DNA of 64,000 bases from Pseudomonadota bacterium (GTDB lineage Bacteria > Pseudomonadota > Alphaproteobacteria > Micropepsales > Micropepsaceae), in NCBI GenBank assembly GCA_021851325.1, contig JAJZDZ010000001.1, positions 124,001 through 188,000 of the forward strand, written 5' to 3'. Within the stretch, counting starts at the first letter, position 1. Each line of letters opens with the position of its first letter. The notes below the pieces were generated by a model, which worked only from the letters and a program-made list of their open reading frames with translations, ran no database searches and was not told where the DNA came from. The position numbers were made by a program, and so were the translations under genes. Below are positions 1 through 8,190 of this stretch, piece after piece.

Positions 1-114
1 GAGCTAACCCCGAGCGAAATCACGCGGCTGGATGAAGTCAGCGCCCTTCCCGCCGAGTATCCTGGCTGGATGCTGGCGCGCCAGAGCTCCGAGCGCGTGC
101 CGGGACCACGCTGA
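1..114 (+). CDS. Aldo/keto reductase, C-terminal end (partial)
   Basis: Only the last 37 codons are in the window, ending at a TGA at 112-114. The tail contains LDEVSALPAEYPGWML, which I recognise as the typical C-terminus of bacterial aldo/keto reductases (NADPH-dependent carbonyl reduction in the cytoplasm). The catalytic Asp/Tyr/Lys/His tetrad lies outside the window, so the substrate cannot be judged. The pirin gene follows after 12 bases on the same strand, so the two may be co-transcribed. Confidence 0.8.
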   Translation, partial: ELTPSEITRLDEVSALPAEYPGWMLARQSSERVPGPR

Positions 115-126
115 CGGGAGCCCGCC

Positions 127-984
127 ATGAGGCGCATCGAGGGTCAGCGACGGCAGATCAGTCCGGGCTTTTCCGTAAACCGGCTGCTCCCCAGTCTCGT
201 GGCACGCAGCGTTGGGCCGTTTGTGTTCTTCGATGCATTTGGTCCAGTTGACCTGCCGCCAGGTCAGGGACTTGATGTACGTCCGCACCCGCATATCGGT
301 CTTTGCACCGTCACTTATCTTTTCGAGGGCGGCCAGATCCACCGCGACAGTCTCGGATCGGTGCAGGAAATCCGCCCCGGCGCCGTCAACTGGATGACCG
401 CCGGACGGGGGATCGTGCATTCCGAGCGAACCTCACCCCAAATGCGGGCGGCCGGCCATCGCATGCACGGGGTTCAGAGCTGGGTTGCCTTGCCCACAGA
501 TGATGAGGAGATTGAACCAAGCTTCGAACACGCCGCCAGTCAAACGCTGCCGGTCATGGATGCCCCTGGCATTCACCTGCGCCTGCTCGCCGGTCATGGC
601 TTTGGCCTGATCGCCCCGGTGCGCGTGCTCTCACCGCTGTTTTACGCCGATATCACATTTGCCCGCGACAGCCACTTTGCGCTGGGCCATGAGCACCAGG
701 AACAGGCCATGTATGTCGTGTCAGGCTCAGTGACAGTCGGCAACCAGAACTTCGGGGAAGGCGTGCTGGTCGTCTTTGACCGTGACGATGAGGTTGTCAT
801 TGCCGCCGATGAGCCGGCACGCGCACTGGTGTTCGGCGGCGCCCCTCTCGATGGCCCACGCCATCTGTGGTGGAACTTTGTCGCCACCTCCACCGCGCGC
901 ATTGCGCAGGCGAAGGCCGATTGGCGCGCGATGCGCCTCGGACGCATTCCAGGCGATGACGAGTTCATTCCCCTGCCTGATTAA
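127..984 (+). CDS. Pirin family protein
   Basis: The 285-residue product is a cupin of the pirin family. The N-terminal cupin carries the metal site: H54 and H56 in HPHIG and H98 and E100 in IVHSER, almost the same positions as the iron ligands of human pirin. Bacterial pirins bind a single metal; some act as quercetin 2,3-dioxygenases and others modulate central metabolic enzymes, so the exact role is open. The C-terminal cupin (about 165-270) contains GHEHQEQAMYVVSG. The ATG lies 12 bp after the aldo/keto reductase stop, with GGGAG just upstream. Length is normal for the family. Confidence 0.93.
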   Translation: MRRIEGQRRQISPGFSVNRLLPSLVARSVGPFVFFDAFGPVDLPPGQGLDVRPHPHIGLCTVTYLFEGGQIHRDSLGSVQEIRPGAVNWMTAGRGIVHSERTSPQMRAAGHRMHGVQSWVALPTDDEEIEPSFEHAASQTLPVMDAPGIHLRLLAGHGFGLIAPVRVLSPLFYADITFARDSHFALGHEHQEQAMYVVSGSVTVGNQNFGEGVLVVFDRDDEVVIAADEPARALVFGGAPLDGPRHLWWNFVATSTARIAQAKADWRAMRLGRIPGDDEFIPLPD

Positions 985-1030
985 TGTGCTAGGCTACCTG
1001 CTGCAATTGGCTCGGGGAGAATTTAATTTC

Positions 1031-1222
1031 ATGCGCCTTCTGTTGATTGTTGTCGGACTTTTTGCTCTGGCCACCGGATTGCTGTGGATCGGTCAGGGAA
1101 CCGGCTACGTGATGTGGCCGTCATCCAGCTTCATGCTGCGTCAGACCGCATGGGCATGGTATGGTGTAGCGCTAACAATCGGTGCGCTGCTGATCCTTAC
1201 CTACGCCGCGCGCGGGCGCTAA
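1031..1222 (+). CDS. Small two-helix membrane protein
   Basis: A 63-residue protein with two hydrophobic segments (about residues 2-20 and 41-58) joined by a loop reading IGQGTGYVMWPSSSFM. That loop is shared by a widespread family of unnamed small inner-membrane proteins. The ATG has GGGGAG about 10 bases upstream and starts 46 bp after pirin. I see no catalytic motif and assign no function. Support comes from the ribosome binding site, the coherent two-helix design and the familiar loop motif. Confidence 0.75.
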   Translation: MRLLLIVVGLFALATGLLWIGQGTGYVMWPSSSFMLRQTAWAWYGVALTIGALLILTYAARGR

Positions 1223-1250
1223 CCCGGGCCCGCCCTGCTGCTCCCAGGTC

Positions 1251-2615
1251 TCAGAGAAAATTATACTCCGTGAACAGCGGGCGCAGATCGCCACCCCAGC
1301 TCTGCTGATAGCGCTGAAGCAGTTCTTCCGCACGGCTGTAGCCGCGGTCGACCAGCACACGCAAAGAGTTGAGATAGCCATCCTCACTCATGCCCGCCGC
1401 ATCGGTCGCGGCTCGCCGTTTCAGACCGTCACTTGAAATTTCAAGCATCCTGCGGGCCAGCGCCAAAACATTGCTACCCCGGAACGGCGTCGCAAAGCCC
1501 TGCCGTGGAACCGCATCGCGCAAGGCCTGACGTTCTTCAGTAGTCCAGTCCTTGACCATGTCCCATGCCGCGTCAAGGGCCGTTTGGTCATAGTAAATTC
1601 CAGTCCAAAGCGCAGGCAGCGCGCAGATGCGTTGCCAGGAGCCGCCATCAGCTCCGCGCATTTCGAGAAAGCGCTTGAGGCGGACCTCTGGAAAGATTGT
1701 CGTCAGATGATCGGCCCAGTCCGAGAGCATCGGCTGAATACCCTTGAGCTCAGGGATCCGACCGGCAAGAAAATCACGAAAGCTTTTGCCCGCAACATCG
1801 ATATAGGCGCCATCACGATAGACAAAATACATCGGTACATCGAGCGCATAGTCGGCGTAGCGTTCAAATCCCATCCCATCTTCAAAGACAAACGGCAGAA
1901 GCCCTGCGCGCGCATTGTCAACGTCCGTCCAGATGTGACTACGATAAGACACAAAGCCGTTTGGCCGTCCCTCTCGGAAAGGGGAGTTGGCAAAAAGCGC
2001 GGTTGCAACTGGCTGCAGCGCGAGGCCGACCCGGAATTTCTTGACCATGTCTGCTTCGGAAGAAAAGTCGAGATTGACTTGAACAGTGCAGGTACGGAAC
2101 ATCATTTCGAGGCCATAGCCTCCAACCTGCGGCATGTATCGGCGCATGATGCCATAGCGTCCCTTCGGCATCTGCGGCACGTCGTCCAGCCGCCAGTTGG
2201 GAGCAAAACCAAGACCCAACATCCCAAGTCCCTGTTCGGCAGCCACCTCACGGATCTGCACAAGGTGCGTGTTCACCTCAGCACAGGTCTCGTGAATACT
2301 TCTGAGCGGCGCGCCCGAGAGTTCGAACTGGCCTCCTGGCTCCAGGCTGATCGACGCCCCGTCCTGGATGAGACCGATAATATTGTCCCGTTCGCGCACC
2401 GGCTCCCAGCCGAAACGCCGCATGCCTTCGAGCAACTCCCGAATCCCGGGCCGCCCCTCATAGCTGACTGGCTTCAGCGTTGCCGGATCGTAAACAAATT
2501 TTTCGTGCTCGGTACCAATGCGCCACGCGCTGGGCGCTTTACAGCCCTGCTCCAGATAGCCAACCAGGTCATCGCGTGAGGCGATAGGACCGCCCGCCGA
2601 TTGCGGTATGGACAT
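1251..2615 (-). CDS. gshA: Glutamate--cysteine ligase (GCS2/EgtA-type)
   Basis: Ligates glutamate and cysteine, the first step of glutathione synthesis, in the cytoplasm. The 454-residue protein belongs to the plant/alphaproteobacterial GCS2 type. The signatures are GTEHEKF near the N-terminus and SLEPGGQFELSGAP around residue 95, and it ends in the typical FTEYNFL. An in-frame GTG lies further upstream at about 2669, but the ATG at 2615 is preceded by GGGAGG at a good distance and begins where homologues begin. It follows rsmE on the same strand with a 126-bp gap. Glutathione use fits the GST and DsbA-fold isomerase genes near 32-33 kb. Confidence 0.95.
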   Translation of the reverse strand: MSIPQSAGGPIASRDDLVGYLEQGCKAPSAWRIGTEHEKFVYDPATLKPVSYEGRPGIRELLEGMRRFGWEPVRERDNIIGLIQDGASISLEPGGQFELSGAPLRSIHETCAEVNTHLVQIREVAAEQGLGMLGLGFAPNWRLDDVPQMPKGRYGIMRRYMPQVGGYGLEMMFRTCTVQVNLDFSSEADMVKKFRVGLALQPVATALFANSPFREGRPNGFVSYRSHIWTDVDNARAGLLPFVFEDGMGFERYADYALDVPMYFVYRDGAYIDVAGKSFRDFLAGRIPELKGIQPMLSDWADHLTTIFPEVRLKRFLEMRGADGGSWQRICALPALWTGIYYDQTALDAAWDMVKDWTTEERQALRDAVPRQGFATPFRGSNVLALARRMLEISSDGLKRRAATDAAGMSEDGYLNSLRVLVDRGYSRAEELLQRYQQSWGGDLRPLFTEYNFL

Positions 2616-2741
2616 GACATCGCCTCCCAGGGGGCTCCCGCCCCTAACCCCTATAAATTCTGAATGCACCGTTCAGGCCAACGCTATGTAGGCGCGATCG
2701 TGTCACGCCGCAAGCCACGCCCGACCACTGTCACCTGCCTG

Positions 2742-3491
2742 TCACGCCCGCCAGTCTCCGGCCAGTGCCTGCCATATCGCGAGGGCCGCAAGGCCGGCGG
2801 TATCGGCCCTGAGGATGCGCGCTCCGAGTGATGCAGGACGTGCAAAGCTGTTCTGCCGGATCGCGGCGCGCTCCGCGGTGTCAAAGCCGCCTTCAGGACC
2901 GATCAGAACGCCACTGGGATGGCCACGCAAGGCCATCACCACCTCCGCAATCGGTGGCGCATCGCCTGCTTCATCGCAAAACACCAGGGCACGTTCCTGA
3001 GGCCAGTTTGCGAGCATCGCCTCTAACGTCATGGCCTCAGCAATCGCAGGCACGTTGCGCCGCCCGGACTGTTCGGCTGCCTCGATCGCGTTGGCGGCAA
3101 GGCGCTCGGGATTGACCTTGCGGACGATGGTGCGCCGGGTAATCACCGGCATCAGACGACGCACGCCCAATTCGGTCGCCTTCTGCACGACATATTCGGC
3201 CGCAATTTTCTTGACCGGCGCAAACGCGAACCACAGATCCGGCACTTCACTTTGCGGCGCGATGCGCTGGAGGCAATGAAGCACGACCTGGCGGCGGGAG
3301 AATTCAGCAAGCTCAGCCAACCATTCCCCGTCCCGGCCATTGAAAAGCGCCACCCGGTCGCCTGGTTTTGCCCGCATCACGTGCTGCAGGTAATGGGCCT
3401 GCGAGGAGGAGGGTTCAACGCGGGCGCCTTCACCCAGTGCAGCATGGACAAAGAGTCTCAGCTTGCCCCCGGGATAGCTCAGATCGGTCAT
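2742..3491 (-). CDS. rsmE: 16S rRNA (uracil-1498-N3)-methyltransferase RsmE
   Basis: SPOUT-class methyltransferase that N3-methylates U1498 of 16S rRNA. The 249-residue product has an N-terminal PUA-like domain (about 1-80) and a C-terminal knot domain. The latter shows VLIGPEGGFD, the SAM-binding loop typical of the family, and GARILRADTAGLAAL near the end, a variant of the usual PRILRAETA motif. ATG at 3491. It is transcribed toward gshA and away from ubiA. Length is normal. Confidence 0.95.
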   Translation of the reverse strand: MTDLSYPGGKLRLFVHAALGEGARVEPSSSQAHYLQHVMRAKPGDRVALFNGRDGEWLAELAEFSRRQVVLHCLQRIAPQSEVPDLWFAFAPVKKIAAEYVVQKATELGVRRLMPVITRRTIVRKVNPERLAANAIEAAEQSGRRNVPAIAEAMTLEAMLANWPQERALVFCDEAGDAPPIAEVVMALRGHPSGVLIGPEGGFDTAERAAIRQNSFARPASLGARILRADTAGLAALAIWQALAGDWRA

Positions 3492-3740
3492 TTTGCCTCG
3501 CCGCCCTTTTCCGCCGTGACCTCACGGTGGACGCTCTCTCCTGGCCGCCATAAAGCGTCCTCCCGGGGCGTGGTGCAAGCGTCGCGCCAGCCCAGCCCAC
3601 CGCACACCGTGAGGTTGAAAAGGCGCGACGGTGTCCCTCATGAGAGAAGAATTGGCCTTCTGCCCGCTTGGTCTTCATGGGTGAATAGGGCAAAGAGGAG
3701 CCAGGGACAGGCGATCACAGAATTGGTGCGCGGAGGAGAG

Positions 3741-4685
3741 ATGCCCCAGACTGCCCATCACGCCAAGCCGCTTGATTCGCTGCCGCTGCGACTTGTCGAC
3801 GGTGCGCCGGTATCGCTCCAGCCCTATTTGCGACTCATGCGTCTGGATCGACCGATCGGAGCCTGGCTGCTGTTCTGGCCCTGCGTGTTCGGAATGGCAG
3901 CGGGCGCGGCGGCCGGACATCTCTCGCTCTTTGCCGCCGCCGCCGATTGGTGGATGCTCGCGCTGTTCGCCGTGGGCACGCTGGTCATGCGCGGTGCCGG
4001 CTGTACCTATAACGACATTGTTGACCGCGACTTTGATGCCAAAGTGGCGCGCACCCGTGACCGGCCGATTCCTTCGGGCGCCGTCAGCGCCAAGGCTGCC
4101 GCGGTGTTCCTCGGGTTCGAACTGGCACTGGGGCTTGCCATTCTTCTGCAGTTTAACCGCACCACCGAACTCATCGGCGCCGCCTCGCTCCTCCTCGTGG
4201 CGGCCTACCCCTTCATGAAGCGGATCACCTGGTGGCCTCAGGCCTGGCTGGGACTGACGTTCAATTGGGGTGCCCTGATGGGCTGCGCGGCGCTCTGCGG
4301 CACGATCACTCCTGCAGCCATCGCGATCTATGTCGCCGGTCTGTTCTGGACCCTCGGCTATGACACCATCTACGCCTGCCAGGATATCGAAGACGATGCG
4401 CTCATCGGGGTAAAGTCGACCGCGCGGCTGTTTGGCAGCCACGCCCCACGCTGGGTGTTCGGCTTTTATCTCATGAGCCTGCTGCTGCTGGCCGTGGCCG
4501 GATGGCTGGCCGGCCTTGGCACGATCTTTGTGCTGCTTTTGCTCCTGGTCGCACTCCACTTTCTCTGGCAGGTACACCGCCTGAAGCCGGATTTGCCGCA
4601 GCGCTGCCTCTTGCTCTTCCGCGCCAATCGGGACGCTGGCGCCCTGATCGCCCTCTGCCTCGTTGTGTCCACCTGGCGGCTGTGA
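3741..4685 (+). CDS. ubiA: 4-hydroxybenzoate polyprenyltransferase UbiA
   Basis: Integral membrane prenyltransferase that attaches the polyprenyl tail to 4-hydroxybenzoate in ubiquinone synthesis. The 314-residue protein is mostly hydrophobic. Both aspartate-rich motifs are present: NDIVDRDFD from residue 91 and YACQDIEDD from residue 211, followed by GVKSTARLFG. The open frame extends much further upstream, but the ATG at 3741 has GGAGGAG immediately before it and gives the usual length; the extension would be antisense to rsmE. A UbiD-family decarboxylase, which could act in the same pathway, lies at 11.0-12.6 kb. Confidence 0.97.
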   Translation: MPQTAHHAKPLDSLPLRLVDGAPVSLQPYLRLMRLDRPIGAWLLFWPCVFGMAAGAAAGHLSLFAAAADWWMLALFAVGTLVMRGAGCTYNDIVDRDFDAKVARTRDRPIPSGAVSAKAAAVFLGFELALGLAILLQFNRTTELIGAASLLLVAAYPFMKRITWWPQAWLGLTFNWGALMGCAALCGTITPAAIAIYVAGLFWTLGYDTIYACQDIEDDALIGVKSTARLFGSHAPRWVFGFYLMSLLLLAVAGWLAGLGTIFVLLLLLVALHFLWQVHRLKPDLPQRCLLLFRANRDAGALIALCLVVSTWRL

Positions 4686-4816
4686 GACCACGGGCCAAAT
4701 TGACGGAGACGGCGCAGAACAGATAGGTAATGAGCCGCGCCGTCAGGGCAGCTCCTTTGCGGCTTCAGACGGCAGGGTTCGCCTCTCCCATTAGCCCATC
4801 GATAAGGTCCTCGCCC

Positions 4817-5260
4817 ATGTCCCCGTCGCCCGTCGCCCTTGTTGCGCTCACCTTTTATGCACTCTGGGCCATGTTCCTGGTGATTTCCGTGGCCGCCGCG
4901 CGTGTGCACCAGGTCGTTACCAAAGGTACCGCCGTCACCAACTTCACCGCCGGAGTACCACATGGACCAGAGGGCTACTGGCGGCTGAACCGCGCGCATA
5001 TGAACACGATCGAGAACCTGCCGATTTTTGCCGCCGTCGTCCTGACGGGCTGGGCTGCCGGCGCCATCAATCCGCTGTTCAACCTGCTGGCCGTCATCGT
5101 GGTCGGGGCACGGGCCATTCAATCCCTGATCCATATCAGCTCTGGCACCGCAGCAGCCATCAATGCCCGCTTCATGTTCTTTGCCGTCCAGATCCTCTGC
5201 CAGTTCTGGATGGCGTGGCTCATTCTCGAGGCCACCGGGGTTTTTCCAGGCAAGCCTTAA
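4817..5260 (+). CDS. MAPEG family membrane protein
   Basis: A 147-residue membrane protein of the MAPEG family (eicosanoid and glutathione metabolism type). It has about four hydrophobic helices, and the conserved RAHMNTIENLPIFAA segment matches the family hallmark. Bacterial members have been linked to glutathione transferase or peroxidase activity, but I cannot assign a substrate. The start is uncertain: an in-frame ATG at 4730 exists, but the residues it adds are not membrane-like, so I prefer 4817. A second MAPEG gene lies at 13805-14230. Confidence 0.88.
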   Translation: MSPSPVALVALTFYALWAMFLVISVAAARVHQVVTKGTAVTNFTAGVPHGPEGYWRLNRAHMNTIENLPIFAAVVLTGWAAGAINPLFNLLAVIVVGARAIQSLIHISSGTAAAINARFMFFAVQILCQFWMAWLILEATGVFPGKP

Positions 5261-5291
5261 CAAGTCTGCCCGTACGCCCTATCATCGGTCC

Positions 5292-6245
5292 ATGGCCCTG
5301 ACCCGCTTTGTCCCTGCCGCCTATTTTTCGCCTGAGGAGCTGGCACAGATCCGATCCCGCTCAAATGTGCGGGGGATCCTGTGCGTGCTTCATGCTTGGG
5401 CTGTGATCGCCGCGGCCATGGCGGTTTATGCAGTGTGGCCTAATCCCCTCACCTTCGTAATTGCAGTGGTGGTGATCGGCAGCCGCCAGCTTGGGCTCGC
5501 TATCCTCATGCACGACGCTGCCCATGGCGTCTTGACTGCCAGCAGCTGGCTGAACGACCGTCTCAGTCAGTTTTTTTGTGCCTGGCCTGTGTTCAGTGAC
5601 ACCGTTGCCTACCGGCATTATCATATGATCCATCATCGCCGGACACAGCAGCCAGATGATCCGGATCTGCATCTGTCCGCCAAATTTCCCATTACCGCGG
5701 CCAGTTTCCGGCGCAAGCTGTGGCGCGACCTGTCCGGTCAGACCGGGTTCAAGCAGCGCAAGGCACAATTGCGCAACGCCCTGGGCAGACCACACATGAC
5801 CTTGGGCGAACGTTGGGCCCATTTTCGCCGCCGTATGGGCAAGATGCTGTTGGCCAATCTGGTACTCCTGCTCATCCTCAGTGCCGTCGGCAAACCGCAG
5901 TATTATCTGATGTTCTGGCTGCTCCCTTTACTGACCTGGCAGCAGGTGGTGACCCGTATTCGCAATATTGCAGAGCACGCGATGGTGCCGGACAACGACG
6001 ATGTCATGCGCAATGCCCGCACCACTTACGCCGGTCTCCTGGCACGGACCTTTCTTGCGCCCTACTGGGTCAACTATCACGTCGACCATCATCTTCTGTT
6101 CTACGTTCCCTGCTATAATCTGCCCAAGCTTCACCGGCTCCTGCTGAGCAAGGGGCTGGGTCCGAAGATGGAAATCCGCTCGGGCTATCTCGACGTGCTG
6201 CGTCTTGCCACCAGCAGAATGCCCGCAGCCGCAGTATCTGCATGA
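5292..6245 (+). CDS. Fatty acid desaturase family protein
   Basis: Membrane di-iron enzyme of the fatty acid desaturase/hydroxylase superfamily, 317 residues. All three histidine boxes are visible: HDAAHG from H74, the cluster HYHMIHH from H109, and HVDHH from H263. Hydrophobic stretches near residues 30-75 and 190-215 fit the family's membrane hairpins. The substrate could be an acyl lipid or a carotenoid-like compound; sequence alone does not decide. It follows the MAPEG gene by 31 bp and overlaps the upstream open frame of the methyltransferase. Confidence 0.92.
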   Translation: MALTRFVPAAYFSPEELAQIRSRSNVRGILCVLHAWAVIAAAMAVYAVWPNPLTFVIAVVVIGSRQLGLAILMHDAAHGVLTASSWLNDRLSQFFCAWPVFSDTVAYRHYHMIHHRRTQQPDDPDLHLSAKFPITAASFRRKLWRDLSGQTGFKQRKAQLRNALGRPHMTLGERWAHFRRRMGKMLLANLVLLLILSAVGKPQYYLMFWLLPLLTWQQVVTRIRNIAEHAMVPDNDDVMRNARTTYAGLLARTFLAPYWVNYHVDHHLLFYVPCYNLPKLHRLLLSKGLGPKMEIRSGYLDVLRLATSRMPAAAVSA

Positions 6246-6270
6246 CCGCGATGCGTCGGCACTGGTCCTC

Positions 6271-6939
6271 ATGCGGATGAGCAACCCTGCGCTTTTCATA
6301 GCCAGCAATACTGCTCCCATCGCTCCGCCGCTCGTCCCGGAGCTCACCCTGCATCTGGCCACCGAGGTGGTGCCGCTTTGGCGCAAGACTGAGGAGGAAC
6401 TGGAAGCAATCGGCGTGCCTCCGCCCTATTGGGCCTTCGCTTGGGCGGGAGGACAAGCGCTGGCGCGTTTTATTCTCGATCACCCCGCATGGGTTCGAGA
6501 TCGTCGCGTCCTAGACTTTGGCGCCGGATCCGGAATAGTCGGACTGGCTGCTGCCCGTGCCGGCGCTCGCGACGTCTTGTGTGCCGATGTCGATCGCTTC
6601 GCACTTGCCGCGATGGCCCTGAATGCCGCCCTCAACAACCTGCCGCTGCGCACGACCGCGCAGGACATGATAGGGCAAACGAGGCCCTTCGAGCTCATCC
6701 TGGTCGGAGACATGTGCTATGAACGGCCACTCACCGACAGACTTCTGGCGTGGCTGTACCAGCAGCTGGCGGCAGGCGCAGAGGTGCTTTTGGGCGATCC
6801 TGGCCGCAGCTATTTCCCCAAACAAACGGTGACAAAGCTTGCCAGCTATCAGGTTCAGACGACGCGCGAGCTTGAAGACCGCGAGATCCGCGACACTGGC
6901 GTCTATCGTCTGCTCGCCCCCGGCGCGGGCCCGATATAG
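6271..6939 (+). CDS. METTL20-like class I methyltransferase (putative protein-lysine methyltransferase)
   Basis: SAM-dependent Rossmann-fold methyltransferase of about 222 residues. Motif I is DFGAGSG starting at D82, the acidic residue binding ribose is in VLCADVD, and the post-motif is GDMCYER. This pattern resembles bacterial homologues of human METTL20/ETFBKMT, which methylate lysines of electron transfer flavoprotein beta; that target is inferred from the family. ATGs at 6205, 6271 and 6277 are all possible and none has a strong ribosome binding site. The 3' end overlaps the convergent citrate synthase gene by 37 bp, with a perfect hairpin inside the overlap. Confidence 0.85.
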   Translation: MRMSNPALFIASNTAPIAPPLVPELTLHLATEVVPLWRKTEEELEAIGVPPPYWAFAWAGGQALARFILDHPAWVRDRRVLDFGAGSGIVGLAAARAGARDVLCADVDRFALAAMALNAALNNLPLRTTAQDMIGQTRPFELILVGDMCYERPLTDRLLAWLYQQLAAGAEVLLGDPGRSYFPKQTVTKLASYQVQTTRELEDREIRDTGVYRLLAPGAGPI

Positions 6940-8114
6940 CGGGCCCGCGGGCGAATGAGAGTACCACTTTCCAGCTGCTCAATGGCGTGGGCAATCCAGC
7001 CACAGCTGCGCGCAATAGCAAACAGTGCGGTTTCGTAGCCGGGCTCCAGGCCAAGGGTGTGCATGAGCACGGCCAGTGCAAAATCAATATTGGGATAAAG
7101 CCCGGTCGCCTCACTGATCCGCGCGGGTGCTTCAACAGCGAGGCGCGGATCGGCGCCAGCGCGCGCAAGAGCTGACAGCAGATCGCGCGCCCGCGCATCG
7201 CCGCGCCGGTAGACCGAATGGCCAAATCCTGGAATGGCTTCACCGAGCGCGACCCGATCACGGACGAAGCGGCTAACTTCGCAGTGCGTCATCTGTTCGA
7301 CCATCCGCGCCGCCAGGGTGCCGGCACCACCATGACGTGGTCCTTTGAGGGCAATGAGACCGGCAACAACTGCATCGTAGAGATTTATTCCGGTGGAGAC
7401 GGCACAGCGCACGGTCCAGGTCGACGGGTTGAGCTCGTGATCTGCGAGAAGCACCAGGGCCCGACGCAGCAGCTCCTGCGCTGCGCGGTGATCCGGTGCC
7501 CATGCCAAGGCGAGCTGCTGGTGGATGGCTGTGGCAGACGGCGGAGTGTCCAAGATGGCACTGGTGAGCAGGCGTAGCAGCCGGGCACCCACACGGGCAC
7601 GGCCCTCGCGCGAACGATTGTAGGCGGCAAGATCCCCTTCGCTGGCCAAGGCCAGCTGGGTAAGGGCACGGACCAGCGGCGGCTGGGCCCGGCTTGCCAC
7701 CCGCACTTCGTCCATCGCCTGACTGGTGATCGGCAGGTTTAAGGGAGCAAAGGGATCGCTGCCGCTTTCATCCCAAAGTAGGGTTGCGACCTCTTCCAGC
7801 GTGGCATGGGCAGCCAGGTCAACCGCCAGAACTCCGCGATATATTGGTCCTTCTTCGCTCAGGCAGGACACCGCACTGTCGAGCACCGCAGGCTCGGTCG
7901 CGAGCGCCAGTCCCTCGCCGGCGGGAGCCCGACGATTTTTCAGACCGCGCACATCCTCGGCACGATAGCGCCGCGTGCGGGTACTGCCGACAGCTTCGGA
8001 GCGGATCAAGCCGCGACTGACATAGGCATAGAGCGTGGCAGGGGAAACCCCGAGCTCCGCAGCTGCCTCCCGTGCGGAAAGATAAAGCGAGGGATAATCC
8101 GAATCTATTTTCAT
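6903..8114 (-). CDS. Citrate synthase family protein with N-terminal helix-turn-helix
   Basis: A 403-residue fusion. Residues 11-60 form an excisionase/MerR-like DNA-binding domain (YLSAREAAAELGVS, then TLYAYVSRGLI and a basic TRTRRYRAEDV wing). Residues from about 80 form a citrate synthase domain keeping the three catalytic positions: H261 in GPRHGGA, H299 in GFGHSVY and D344 in NIDF. It could be an active synthase, a transcription factor sensing oxaloacetate, acyl-CoA or citrate, or both. The ATG at 8114 has no Shine-Dalgarno sequence; a longer frame would need a TTG inside the palindromic region. It diverges from a second citrate synthase gene with palindromes between them. Confidence 0.92.
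   Translation of the reverse strand: MKIDSDYPSLYLSAREAAAELGVSPATLYAYVSRGLIRSEAVGSTRTRRYRAEDVRGLKNRRAPAGEGLALATEPAVLDSAVSCLSEEGPIYRGVLAVDLAAHATLEEVATLLWDESGSDPFAPLNLPITSQAMDEVRVASRAQPPLVRALTQLALASEGDLAAYNRSREGRARVGARLLRLLTSAILDTPPSATAIHQQLALAWAPDHRAAQELLRRALVLLADHELNPSTWTVRCAVSTGINLYDAVVAGLIALKGPRHGGAGTLAARMVEQMTHCEVSRFVRDRVALGEAIPGFGHSVYRRGDARARDLLSALARAGADPRLAVEAPARISEATGLYPNIDFALAVLMHTLGLEPGYETALFAIARSCGWIAHAIEQLESGTLIRPRARYIGPAPGASRR
6924..6949. terminator. Bidirectional hairpin across convergent gene ends
   Basis: A perfect 10-bp G+C stem (6924-6933 with 6940-6949) has the loop ATATAG, which contains the TAG stop of the methyltransferase gene; on the other strand it lies inside the last codons of the citrate synthase gene. 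There is no U-tract on either side, so it may act as a transcript-end stabiliser or a weak terminator. Confidence 0.6.
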
Positions 8115-8115
8115 A

Positions 8116-8143
8116 TTGATTAAGCTAATCAAGATTGATCAAT
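8116..8143. promoter_or_regulatory. Palindromic putative operator between divergent citrate synthase genes
   Basis: Two adjacent perfect palindromes fill the region next to the start of the helix-turn-helix citrate synthase. The first, 8116-8132, has 7-bp arms TTGATTA/TAATCAA around AGC. The second, 8134-8143, is ATTGATCAAT. TTGAT half-sites therefore recur three times on the plus strand or its complement. A tentative promoter for the rightward gene (TTGATT at 8116-8121, 17-bp spacer, TCAATA at 8139-8144) would sit within the palindromes. Binding by the adjacent helix-turn-helix protein is an inference. Confidence 0.65.
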
Positions 8144-8190
8144 ATCGCAAGCGAGGGCAGCTTCGCGCTGAGACAACAGGAGCTCTTCTC

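Noticed and set aside
1584..2579. Plus-strand open frame of 331 codons
   Set aside because: Antisense shadow of the glutamate--cysteine ligase gene; no coherent domain or ribosome binding site.
3252..3740. N-terminal extension of the ubiA frame
   Set aside because: The added residues are antisense to rsmE and intergenic; the ATG at 3741 has a strong ribosome binding site and gives normal length.
3675..4691. Long open frame on the minus strand (338 codons) opposite ubiA
   Set aside because: It is antisense to a gene with clear prenyltransferase motifs, has low-complexity composition and no recognisable domain.
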